From Corydoras sp. C115 (lineage: Eukaryota > Chordata > Actinopteri > Siluriformes > Callichthyidae): a DNA stretch of 64,000 bases. Position 1 is the stretch's first letter. Every line of letters starts with the position of its first letter. The position numbers and the translations under genes were made by a program. This document shows positions 31,801-39,555 of the stretch, in pieces. Below the pieces are notes generated by a model. It made no database searches and was not told the DNA's origin. It saw nothing but the letters and a program-made list of their open reading frames with translations. Where the stretch lies: contig JAFMOC010000448.1 in the NCBI GenBank assembly GCA_019802505.1, positions 277,001 through 341,000 on the forward strand, written 5' to 3'.

Positions 31801-34800
31801 CAGGTAGACTCGCAGGTCTTTACACGAATAGGACTCGCGCAGGTAGACTCGCAGGTCTTTACACGAATAGGACTCGCGCAGGTAGACTCGCAGGTCTTTA
31901 CACGAATAGGACTCGCGCAGGTAGACTCGCAGGTCTTTACACGAATAGGACTCGCGCAGGTAGACTCGCAGGTCTTTACACGAATAGGACTCGCGCAGGT
32001 AGACTCGCAGGTCTTTACACGAATAGGACTCGCGCAGGTAGACTCGCAGGTCTTTACACGAATAGGACTCGCGCAGGTAGACTCGCAGGTCTTTACACGA
32101 ATAGGACTCGCGCAGGTAGACTCGCAGGTCTTTACACGAATAGGACTCGCGCAGGTAGACTCGCAGGTCTTTACACGAATAGGACTCGCGCAGGTAGACT
32201 CGCAGGTCTTTACACGAATAGGTCTTCACACGAGGGGCGGAACTCGAGGGGCTGTCGCTTCCGCTGTCGCGTCAGCGTGTCCACGGTTCTTATATAGCCC
32301 AGATGAAACTAGGTCACGCCCCCTCCGGAACAATCCCACGTTCAAAGCAAGGTGCAAATAGGTAATAGACCGAAACTAGAACTGAAACCAGTTATTCTAC
32401 ATACAGTTATATGCTAACTAACCGACAGTAGTTTTAATATCTAGTAAAAGAACGCCCAAACAGACTATTCAATTTAACAACGATTAGGATAAAATATAAG
32501 TATTACCGTGACTCTAGGGGTGCCGACGCGCAGATCTACGATGTACAACAGGTGATATAAGTTACAGCAGTTCCTTCCTACACGAGCGCCTGACTTGTTT
32601 TTTCTTGCCACTGTCGCTTCGGCTCGCTCTTTGGGGGTTTAAAGGCTTTTCATTCTGTAAAGCTGCTTTGTGACGATGTACTGTTGTAAAAAGCGCCACA
32701 GAAATAAATTACTTGAACTTGAACTTGAACTTGAACTTGAACTTGCCAATCTATGACTAGAAATGCACTCACTTACACACACACTCTATATGGTGCAATT
32801 TAGAGAATTCAATTGACCTTGATCCATGTTTTTGGACTGTGGGAGGAAACCGGAGAACCTGGAGGAAACCCACGTGGACACGGGAAGAACATGCAAACTC
32901 CACCCAGAAGAGAACGTTCCCACTAAGCCACCGTGCCGTCCTGTGCCACAAGTCATTTTAGATAGTTGCCCCTCCTGACACAGAGGCTTTTTTCTCACTG
33001 GGGCAGTTCCAGTGGGTGGCTCTTTGTCTTCCTCTCTTCTCTGTGCAGCAGGGGTGTAGGCTCTCCAGTGCAAATGAAATGTGTCCTAAGGCAGTGTATT
33101 GATGGGGGGGGGGGGGGGGGCACCTGCCTTCTAATGTATAGTCAGTGTTGAGGTTGTAGGAACGGCTCATGTCTTGAGGTATTAAAGATTCATTTGGTCT
33201 CTCGTTCTGTCTCCTCACATCAGCTGGGAATCTGCTCTCGTTATCGTCACTCGTTAAACTGAAGGTTGAATGATTCATTATTTGTAAACACAGTTTCTTT
33301 GCTGATGATGATGTAAGTCCATCAGACATTAACAGTGCGGCGTTAATATTTAAGATTCTATACATTATTCTTACTTTTCAGATACAAGCATCAAGAAAGT
33401 ACCTGGCTTATCATCAGGAGCGCTTCGGTTACGCCAAACCCAACACCGAATTCCTTCATGGATACATGGAGAAGCTCTCCGACGCCGGAATAGAGGAGAA
33501 CTCCAGGGACCTGATCATGTACCTACATTATATCCATCATCATCATCATCTTCATCACTGTGATGTCATGAGTCCCAATGAACTATAACTCCAACACTGG
33601 GGATGGGGGGGGGTCCCCATTCCCATCCAGGGGAGAACGCTTCGGGTGCTGGGCAGATACACCCAGGACAGGGGGCAATCTATCACTGGACACTCACTCA
33701 CTCACATACACACACTCTATATGGGGCAATTTGATCCATGTGTTTGGACTGTGGGAGGAAACCGGAGAACCCGGAGGAAACCCACGCGGACACAGGGAGG
33801 ACATGCAAACTCCACCCAGATGGGGAGTGGAACCAAGAATGCCTAGCGCTGAAAGGAGAACATGCCAAACCACTAAGCCACCGTGTCGCCCGAATAAAAT
33901 ATCCAACAGTGAAATAAATAACGGGGTGTAGATCATTTCTGAAATGCATTTTGTATTTTGTGCATCTTCACTTGGACCTGTCCTGAGAACTGGAATCAGA
34001 ACTTGAAGAACACACTGGTTCCCTCAGTTTGCCTTTCAAATCGTTTGTTTTTAATTAAAACCCAGCGAGTGGGCGGAGTCAGCGTTAACTGAAAACATAA
34101 AGACAGATCAGATCCGTGTTCGTCCAGCAGACCTGAGCTCATCACTGTTTTGCAGATCCAACTGTGTGATATGCCTGTGTCCAGACAAAAGAACTGTTCT
34201 ACGTGAAGCTTACAATGTTCTGAAGGTGAGGCATACTGCACCCCCCCCGTTCCCCCCCCCGCTCAGTGTTAGGGATCATAGATGTTCATGGATGTCCTCC
34301 GTCTGTCTCTCTGCAGGTCGGTGGTGAGATGTATCTTAGTGACATGTACGCCAGCAGGACTGTTCCAGACTCGTTCAGAGAGGATGCGGTTCTCTGGGGT
34401 ACAATATAAACCCTACAGAACCTTACACAATAACATGGTTCCCTCCTGTAGCTGTAGTTGGGCTTTCTGTAATATTTGGGAGTGTTTCTGTGTAAACGTG
34501 TGCCTGTTCATTCAGAAGAGGTCTGACACCGATGATGGAACCTGCCTCTGTAACGGTCAGGGTTCTGTGTGGATCAGTCAAGTTCTTCTCAGCCTGCCAT
34601 GTCTGAGTGGACGCTGCTTCATGCATGCTGACACATAGAAGGGCCTTCCCCAAACTGTTTCACAGTCAAAAGCAAACAAATTGTAAAACAAATCAGCGTT
34701 AATTAGATGTTGTTTTATCCGTATGATGAAACTATTCCGTATTCTGTCTCAGAGGAGAAAGAACCTGAATATTTTAAACTTTGGGAGATTCTGTGAAGCG

Positions 34801-37268
34801 GCGCTGCGACCAAACCCAGGGGTCAGAATGAGAAGCTGAATGGAGATCATGTCCAGTTCACGTCCCACATGTGGAAGAAGGTGATGATCTGAACTGCGTT
34901 CTTCTCTGCTTCAGGTGAAGGAATGGCTGGTGCCCTCTACTGGCAGGATTTCATCTCTTTAGTGACGGAGCTTGGCTTCAGCACCCCCCGCCTGGTCACT
35001 GCCAGCCTCATTAACATACACAACGCAGAGCTGCGGCAGAAAGCAGGTACCTCCACAAAGTAATGCAACTCAACCCTACATTTCATCATGTCAGCATCAC
35101 TGCAGTGCTGAGAGTCATCCACCACCTGAATAATACCTGCTCTGTGTCCTGATCATCAGAGAACATACCAAACTGAGGAATAATAATAATCATAGAATTT
35201 TATTTATATGTGCATTTCACTGAACACAAGGCACTTACAATATAAAAAAAAAAAACTAATAAAAATAAAAACAGGAGAACAGGAACAACATCATAAAATA
35301 AAAATAATAAATCAATAATAATTTGTAAATCAAATAATTAAATCAGGGCGGCACGGTGGCTTAGTGTTTTAGCATGTTCTCCTCTCAGCGCTAAGGATTC
35401 CCGGTTTGAATCCCCATCTGGGTGGAGTTTACATGTCCTCCCCATGTCCGTGTGGGTTTCCTCCGGGTTCTCTGGTTTCCTTCCACAGTCCAAAAACATG
35501 GATCAAGTCAATTGAATTCTCCAAATTGCCCCATATAGAGTGTGTGAGTGTGAGTGAGTGTATGCCCAGTGATAGATTGGTGTCCTGTCCTGGGTGTATC
35601 TGCCCCCCCCCCCCCCCCATAGGATAAAGCAGAAGATAATGAATGAATGAATGAAAATAATTAAATTAAGAATTTGAAAACGCAGACCTCATGTTTTTAA
35701 AAGCTTCTTAAAAGAAGGAAGAGACGTTGACGTGGAAGTGGGAACTAACTATGAACCGTGTTTTTGTGCTGTATTTTTCTCAGCCGCTGTTACTTTATCT
35801 CACAGGTGATGTGCAGTATGCCTCTGGGACGTACCGTATGTTTAAACTCCCCCCGAACGCGGCGCCCTCTAAAGCTCGTGTCACGTACCGCGGCAGCGTG
35901 CCTGACTGTGAGCAGAGTTTTGAGCTGGATGCCTCCACCTCGTTTGAGGTGCTTTAACCTTCAGGAATCTGAAGCTTTCTTTGTTCACTGCTTTTCATTG
36001 ATGTTTGTACAGAAAGGAAAACAGGCTTTTATTTTGTTGCCCACTTCACCGCAGTGAGTTTACTGAACTTTCCTCCGTTCTCCCGCATGCAGAAGGACGT
36101 AGCCGTGGAGGTGGATGCAGAGACGGCCTTAATCCTTCAGATCTCACGCTTCTCATCAGATTTTATCATTCAGAGGACGAATCCTGATCCTGCATTCAGC
36201 TTCACGCAGCAGGTTTGAGACGCCGCACTGACGGATCAGCCATGTGTTCATTACATACATAACACTACACGCTTTATATATAGGGGGATGTGGTGGCTCA
36301 GTCTTTAGGGTGTTGGGCTATCAATCCAAAGGTTGAGGGTTCAAATCCCATGTTCACTGAAGTTACCAATGTCCCTGTGTTCTGATCCCAGCCATCAAGT
36401 TGGGACACTTGTAAGTCACTTTGGATAAAAGCGTCTGTTGAATGACCAAATGTAAAGGAGCGCAGCTCTCCTCCCATCCTGTGGGTGGCAGTGGTGAGCA
36501 GGACATGGTGCACTCCTGAACTCCACAGGTTGATTATAAACGTTCTCACCTGTGGACCGGTGTATAAGAGGTTCACTGCCCTGCTTTCTGTCAGTCTGAT
36601 GGTACTGAGGAACTAAACAAACAATGAATGAATGAATGAATGAATGAATGAATGAATGAATGAATGATCTGTATAGTGACCTGATAAATGTAAAAGTATG
36701 AGGTTGAATGTCAACAGAAAGTGTTAATGATTATCTCATCAATTACAGATTATAATGTGTGAAGACATTAATATTACAGCGGTAAGACTTTATTGTCATT
36801 TACGTATCACGTGGTACATAAAATGTAAACCAAATTCCATTTCACAGACCCAGTTGACCCTCAGTGGTAGAATTAAAAAAAACAAAACTTTAATTTAAAT
36901 ATCATGTTAGAAAAAAAAATGTATATAGCAGCATTTATATAATATAAATCTAAAATGAATAAAATTTAGAAAAAGTTAGAATAGAAATTTAGGTTTAAAA
37001 AATAGAATAGCAATAAAATTAAATAAATAAATAAAAAATGCAAAAATACATGCAGCTTCTCAGGAAAAAATTCTACAGATTTTTCACAGAAACCATGACG
37101 ACGGTATTAAAACATAAAAAAAGACAACAGAGAGAAGAAAAGAGGTGTAATGTTTTTCAGAACTGCCCCCCGACCCACCTGAGCCCCTTCAGCCTGGCTG
37201 ACAAACTGGGGCTGTGTATGAAGCAGTGCTCCAAGAGAGAAGCGGCAGGTGGAAGAAGCTCTGTGTGA
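26805..37268 (+). CDS. as3mt: Arsenite methyltransferase, ten coding exons
   Basis: A cytosolic enzyme that transfers methyl groups from S-adenosylmethionine to arsenite bound by cysteines. Joining 26805-26834, 27716-27843, 27927-28077, 33382-33518, 34156-34225, 34317-34398, 34915-35046, 35806-35948, 36093-36212 and 37161-37268 gives an unbroken 366-residue frame (human 375). All introns are GT-AG and all phases agree. SAM motif I LDLGSGSGRDC is at 71-81, and the acidic GLDMS at 96-100. Human Cys32, 61, 72, 85 and 156 align with Cys28, 57, 68, 81 and 152. Cys206 aligns with Gly202, Cys226 with Ser222 and Cys250 with Val246. Cys155 and Cys157 are extra. It may therefore be a divergent or weakened enzyme. 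Human numbering is from memory. Confidence 0.92.
27716..27843 (+). CDS. as3mt: as3mt exon 2
   Basis: Acceptor TTCTGCAG, donor AGAG|GTGAGA, ending in phase 2. Encodes MYYGALDSSEGLQTN...SVHPEVCK, aligning with the human TYYGQVL...LQTN...NVHEEV region. Contains Cys28, the counterpart of human Cys32. Confidence 0.93.
27927..28077 (+). CDS. as3mt: as3mt exon 3, SAM-binding motif
   Basis: Acceptor GGTGGCAG, donor CTG|GTATGA. Encodes FFGCGVVIPE, then LDLGSGSGRDCYILSKLVGE and GLDMSEDL. This is the heart of the Rossmann-like methyltransferase fold, with Cys57, Cys68 and Cys81. The 83-bp intron 2 is very short. Confidence 0.95.
28365..28463 (-). mobile_element. tRNA-derived SINE, left half (split copy)
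   Basis: Tail-side part of a - strand SINE, ending at CCCAGGACAGGACGCC. The matching continuation (AATCTATGAC...) resumes at 32747, after about 4.3 kb of inserted DNA. The two pieces are one original copy. GCCAA occurs at both junctions and may be a target-site duplication. Confidence 0.8.
28464..28607 (-). mobile_element. Older interspersed repeat, left part (split)
   Basis: GGACATGGCTGTCC..., CTCAAGGAGGACGAGTTTCC, CCCAAGGATTCTTCCTTAAA, GGGAGTTTTT is the first part of a repeat common in fish genomes. Its continuation (CTTGCCACTGTCGC ... CTGTAAAGCTGCTTTGTGAC) is at 32591-32744, on the far side of the LINE. The strand is nominal. Confidence 0.65.
28745..28803. repeat. C tract followed by T tract in LINE 3' UTR
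   Basis: About 20 C then about 36 T. Shorter C and T tracts sit at the same place in the other copies (2716-2755, 21043-21055), so this is an expanded element-internal feature. Confidence 0.85.
29095..30468 (-). pseudogene. LINE reverse transcriptase reading frame (disrupted element)
   Basis: This 457-codon frame carries the reverse transcriptase: KPLLKKPTL, YRPVSLLPFLSKTLERVV, LDLSAAFDTVNH, TGVPQGSVLGPLLF, then CYADDTQLH with the catalytic Asp pair and the LNLEKTELL thumb region. It ends at a stop after LPSIGFL. Its first about 95 codons are an out-of-frame overlap with the upstream frame. The true junction is near 30180, where one extra T shifts the frame. The product would copy LINE RNA at the target site. 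Confidence 0.88.
30176..31480 (-). pseudogene. LINE endonuclease reading frame (disrupted element)
   Basis: This 434-codon frame carries most of an APE-type endonuclease (GGGTGLLI, LVIYRPPG, VLGDFNIHLD, SDHFFIQF) and the linker to the reverse transcriptase. It ends in a premature stop after SGTFPNCF. The first endonuclease segment (LWNCQSATKKSDF, LTETWIRP) is in another frame of the same strand at 31480-31590. This implies a small insertion near 31455. Confidence 0.85.
31793..32221. repeat. Eleven perfect 39-bp tandem monomers in the LINE 5' region
   Basis: The unit starts GACTCGCGCAGGTAGACTC on the + strand and ends TTTACACGAATAG. Eleven complete copies look identical. Thirty-nine is 13 codons, and the unit is open in several frames (13-residue repeats such as YSCKDLRVYLRES on the - strand). 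That - strand frame runs on into the LINE leader and endonuclease start. Confidence 0.97.
32591..32744 (-). mobile_element. Older interspersed repeat, right part (split)
   Basis: CTTGCCACTGTCGC, CTGTAAAGCTGCTTTGTGAC, TTGTAAAAAGCGCCACAGAA and a (TTGAAC)n tail (32713-32744). Continues the sequence interrupted at 28607 by the LINE. The strand is nominal. Confidence 0.65.
32745..32942 (-). mobile_element. tRNA-derived SINE, right half (split copy)
   Basis: Resumes at CCAATCTATGAC and runs to the complement of the head (GGACGGCACGGTGGCTTAGTGG). It is the other half of the piece at 28365-28463. The box B region is deleted. Confidence 0.8.
33104..33120. repeat. G tract
   Basis: About 16 G in as3mt intron 3. 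The rest of 32943-33381 is unique intron sequence ending in a pyrimidine-rich acceptor. Confidence 0.8.
33382..33518 (+). CDS. as3mt: as3mt exon 4
   Basis: Acceptor CTTTTCAG, donor ATCAT|GTACCT, ending in phase 2. Encodes IQASRKYLAYHQERFGYAKPN and LHGYMEKLSDAGI, aligning with the human KYLDYHMEKYGF and IHGYIEKLGEAGI segments between SAM motif I and the Cys156 region. This exon follows the 5.3 kb repeat-filled intron, so correct splicing must skip the nested insertions. Confidence 0.93.
33601..33891 (-). mobile_element. tRNA-derived SINE in as3mt intron 4
   Basis: Complement of head GGGCGACACGGTGGCTTAGTGG, box B degenerate (GGTTCCACTCC), through the G/C tract. The tail is missing. Confidence 0.87.
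34156..34225 (+). CDS. as3mt: as3mt exon 5, catalytic Cys152 with extra cysteines
   Basis: Acceptor TTTTGCAG, donor AAG|GTGAGG. Encodes SNCVICLCPDKRTVLREAYNVLK. Cys152 matches human Cys156. The human VINLVPDK becomes VICLCPDK, adding Cys155 and Cys157 and removing a usually conserved Asn. The bases TGT GTG ATA TGC CTG TGT are unambiguous. Confidence 0.93.
34317..34398 (+). CDS. as3mt: as3mt exon 6
   Basis: Acceptor CTCTGCAG, donor TGGG|GTACAA. Encodes VGGEMYLSDMYASRTVPDSFREDAVLW, aligning with human HGGELYFSDVYTSLELPEEIRTHKVLW. Confidence 0.93.
34915..35046 (+). CDS. as3mt: as3mt exon 7, lacks the Cys206 equivalent
   Basis: Acceptor TGCTTCAG, donor AGCAG|GTACCT. Encodes (G)EGMAGALYWQDFISLVTELGFSTPRLVTASLI. 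Human has GECLGGALYW...GFCPPRLVTANLI. The catalytic Cys206 position is Gly202 (GGA) and the Cys226 position is Ser222. The surrounding residues align without gaps, so this is not a misplaced splice. Confidence 0.92.
35344..35654 (+). mobile_element. tRNA-derived SINE in as3mt intron 7, perfect 12-bp duplication
   Basis: AAATAATTAAAT occurs at 35332-35343 and 35655-35666. Head CAGGGCGGCACGGTGGCTTAG, box B variant GGTTTGAATCC, and C tract with partial deletion near 35605-35617. Inserted in the sense direction of as3mt. Confidence 0.93.
35806..35948 (+). CDS. as3mt: as3mt exon 8
   Basis: Acceptor CTCACAG, donor GAG|GTGCTT. Encodes (G)DVQYASGTYRMFKLPPNAA...YRGSVPDCEQSFELDASTSFE. Human has GDCRFVSATFRLFK...YNGGITGHEKELMFDANFTFK. 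The human Cys250 position is Val246. A different Cys lies near residue 279. Confidence 0.92.
36093..36212 (+). CDS. as3mt: as3mt exon 9
   Basis: Acceptor CATGCAG, donor CAGCAG|GTTTGA, a weak donor. Encodes KDVAVEVDAETALILQISRFSSDFIIQRTNPDPAFSFTQQ, aligning with the human EIVEVDEETAAILKNSRFAQDFLIRPI segment. If the donor is not used, translation stops two codons later (TGA at 36216-36218), giving a 332-residue form. Confidence 0.88.
36285..36455 (+). mobile_element. tRNA-derived SINE with L2-like 3' tail
   Basis: The tRNA-like head has box A TGGTGGCTCAGTCTTTAGGG and box B GGTTCAAATCC. It ends GTAAGTCACTTTGGATAAAAG...AATGACCAAATGTAAA. That end matches the 3' end of the L2-type LINE in this window, so the family was probably mobilised by that LINE. 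It is distinct from the dominant SINE family. Confidence 0.8.
36628..36667. repeat. (GAAT)n microsatellite
   Basis: About ten GAAT units in as3mt intron 9. The surrounding sequence to 37160 is AT-rich intron. Confidence 0.85.
37161..37268 (+). CDS. as3mt: as3mt exon 10 (terminal)
   Basis: Acceptor TGTTTTTCAG at 37151-37160. Encodes NCPPTHLSPFSLADKLGLCMKQ...AAGGRSSV and stops at TGA. SPFSLA aligns with human DPFKLA, and the following CMKQCSKREAAGG with MKSRCVPDAAGG, so this is the true last exon. The human GGCCGTKKSC end is replaced by GGRSSV. Phase 0 agrees with exon 9. Cysteines are at 333, 350 and 354. Confidence 0.82.
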   Translation, partial: NCPPTHLSPFSLADKLGLCMKQCSKREAAGGRSSV

Positions 37269-37391
37269 TGAGGTGAAGATCAGCTGGAGAAAAAAAAATT
37301 AACTGTCATCATTAATAATCATTAATATACTAATAATTCACGTTGATGCCGCTAGATGGCAGTGTAACATAATTACAGTGTTATCGCTTTC

Positions 37392-37397
37392 ATTAAA
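37392..37397 (+). terminator. as3mt: Candidate as3mt polyadenylation signal ATTAAA
   Basis: The common ATTAAA variant lies 124 bases after the stop codon, followed by a GT/T-rich stretch. It is the closest candidate. The transcript end is otherwise undefined. Confidence 0.4.
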
Positions 37398-37399
37398 AC

Positions 37400-38513
37400 G
37401 TTTTGGGTTTCATGATATTTAATTTTTTTTATTCAAAAAGTGTAATTAAGGTCCAAATGCTTTAGAACAGCTTTGGGTTTCCATCACACCTCATAAAACT
37501 GAACAGAGCTGAAAATATTTCACTTTTTTATTTCTTGGGACGTTACAGAAGCAGAACTAAAATAACAAGCTGATCAAAGCTTTAAACCCAGTGTAACGGT
37601 CAGCTCTGATTCTGTGTGTGTTCACTTAACAACTTTAAAATGTGTTATATCTTTAGCATTTTAACAAAAGTCAACAAAAGTTCGAGTTTAATAACAATTA
37701 AAAGACTTCATCACGATCGTGGATCTGAGCAGCAGAGCAAGCCAACATCCCCTCAAAGGAAATCCGTATAAAGTACCATGAGCTGTTATTAAGCATCAAA
37801 GAGGCTGCAAAAACGCATAAACTGCTAATTAAAAAGCCGTATCCGTGCATGGAGCGCAGTATGTGAGTACCCATTCATCCCTGTTTAGAGTAAAAAACAT
37901 TGGGTCTGATGGTGAGTCCTCATGCAGATATTAATGAAAAACACATGGAGAACATTTATTAATACTTATTTTATAGAACCTATATTCAGCGCTTGAGAGC
38001 AGCCTGGATGAAAACATTTACAGTTGGGTTTAAATGCTACACGGCTCGTAGAAATAGTTTCATTTGCGTAAATAAAAGGTTCCTGCTTGCGTTTCAAAGC
38101 CCACATGCTGAGAACGATCTGAATCGGCTGAATCGTGAATGATGCACCCCATTACTGAGGTCAGGCAAAATCAGAATAATTGACTCCTAACGCAGATCAG
38201 ATGTCTGACGAGTTTCTCCAATTTTTTTATATATAATGTTTAAAACTTGTTGGGAATTTAGTTCTTGTTATTGTAAGCTGTACTCATATTTCTTTGGTTA
38301 TGCTGAGATTGGTCAGCGGACTGTATTATGTTGCAGTTAGCAGAATAAGATCATCGCAGACGCCACTTAAAGTGGATGAATGGACCGGCGTGCACATGGT
38401 GTCTGATTTATTAATGAAATTGTTCTGTGTATGACCTTATTATGTTTAAATAAGGTTCGGTTTGAGCCTCACAAAGGACCGTCTGACTCGTATAAATGTC
38501 CCTGCACCAGTGG

Positions 38514-38559
<46 letters not shown>

Positions 38560-39166
38560 TACCCCTCGCTCGGCGCAGGAAGCAGGTGTGGTGTGAATGT
38601 AAACAGAGCTCTGAGGAATGACTCATTGTCCTTAATTCACCCTCCTCACAAAGTGCTTCTTCGTTCTGGATCTCGCCCAAATCTTATCCCATTACTCTCA
38701 GCCACTTAATGCGCTGTCAATACCCCGAGCTGGAAAGCATGTAGCATTGAGTGGCATCAAGCACAGAACATTAACACTCGCTGAAAAAAAAAAAAACTCG
38801 CCATGCATCAGAATCAACATCACACTCGCTTCTTCATCAGTTCTTCAATAAAAGTGGCCGGATTTTCTCAGATGGGCCGTTTGTGATGATGTGGCAGAAA
38901 TCTAATGCAAACACACTCTGCTCTATACCCCCCCCCCTTTCCTCAGCTGGTCCCATTACAGGGTTAGTACAACAAGAAGATCTGCAGATTCCATTTGAGA
39001 CATGTTCTCCTTCAGACCTTCAGTTGATCAGCAATAAAAAAAATAGAGCTCCCAGAGGAAACCCACAGTCATACAGAACACAAGAGGAACCGAGAGGAAC
39101 CCTGCTCAACCTCATAATGTCTGTTAGATAGTTCAGAGATGTTGCAGGTTATATGTCGGGGCTTGG
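37400..39166. other. Unique intergenic DNA
   Basis: No gene is recognised. It holds a GT run (38515-38558) and an AP-1-like TGACTCA (near 38620). A long repeat-free stretch (37560-38480) could be conserved non-coding DNA. Confidence 0.4.
38515..38558. repeat. (GT)n microsatellite
   Basis: Nearly pure GT run. Confidence 0.9.
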
Positions 39167-39345
39167 GTGGCAGGCTGGCTTAGTGGTTAGTATGTTCTCC
39201 TCTCAGCGCTGGGGATCCAGGTTTGAATCCCAATCTGGGTGGAGTTGGTATGTTTTCCCCCGTGTCCCTGTGGGTTTTCCCAACATTCTCCCCTGGGTGG
39301 GCATGGGGACCACCACCCCCCCTCCTCCCACGACCCTAGAACCCA
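39167..39345 (+). mobile_element. tRNA-derived SINE copy, internally deleted
   Basis: Head GTGGCAGGCTGGCTTAGTGG, box B variant GGTTTGAATCC, then a join to CATTCTCCCCTGGGTGGG and a C-rich end. No tail is seen. Confidence 0.82.
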
Positions 39346-39451
39346 AGAATGTTACACACACAAGGAATTTTGTTCCGGGATGATGATGTCTCTCTCGTAA
39401 AATTGCAATTTATTGTATTTACAATTTATACAATTTATATACTGTATAATT

Positions 39452-39555
39452 TTCATTCATTCATTCATTCATTATCTCCCGCTTTATCCTCTATTAGGGT
39501 CAGGGTTTCCCCATGACCATCTAGGGGAGAACGTCTGAGGTGCTGGGCAGATACT
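39452..39555 (-). mobile_element. tRNA-derived SINE 3' fragment
   Basis: Tail (CATT)n complement, CTCTATTAGGGTC, and the GGGCAGATA block only. A small tail-like piece in the other orientation (GGAAGATGATGGATGGATG) follows at 39619-39649. Confidence 0.78.

Larger units (their letters stand above)
28608..32590 (-). mobile_element. L2/CR1-type LINE, nearly full length, in as3mt intron 3
   Basis: A non-LTR retrotransposon, antisense to as3mt. From its 5' end it has about 370 bp of leader, eleven 39-bp monomers, an endonuclease domain (LTETWI, GDFNIHLD, SDHFFIQF), a reverse transcriptase with YADD catalytic box (codons at 29623-29634), and a C-terminal region. A C/T-tract 3' UTR follows, then a terminal TAAATG-type tail. 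The reading frame is broken only twice: a small insertion near 31455 and one extra base in a T run near 30180. It therefore looks recent but is inactive as sequenced. GTTTTTT occurs at both ends and may be the target-site duplication. Confidence 0.88.

Noticed and set aside
31300..32361. Open frames of 178-309 codons across the 39-bp array on both strands
   Set aside because: The repeat unit is 39 bp without stops, so any frame stays open. Only the - strand frame continues into LINE sequence, and it is annotated as part of the LINE.
34640..34670. Short Tc1-like phrase in as3mt intron 6
   Set aside because: Only about 20 bases (GGCCTTCCCCAAACTGTT) match, which is too short to annotate as an element.
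36213..36218. TGA at 36216 as the true as3mt stop
   Set aside because: Not chosen as the main model because an exon at 37161 in the correct phase encodes a recognisable AS3MT C-terminus and restores the family length. It is kept as a possible isoform.
36285..36360. tRNA gene candidate
   Set aside because: Box A and box B are present, but the sequence continues into a SINE body and a LINE-like tail. No cloverleaf with paired acceptor stem is evident.
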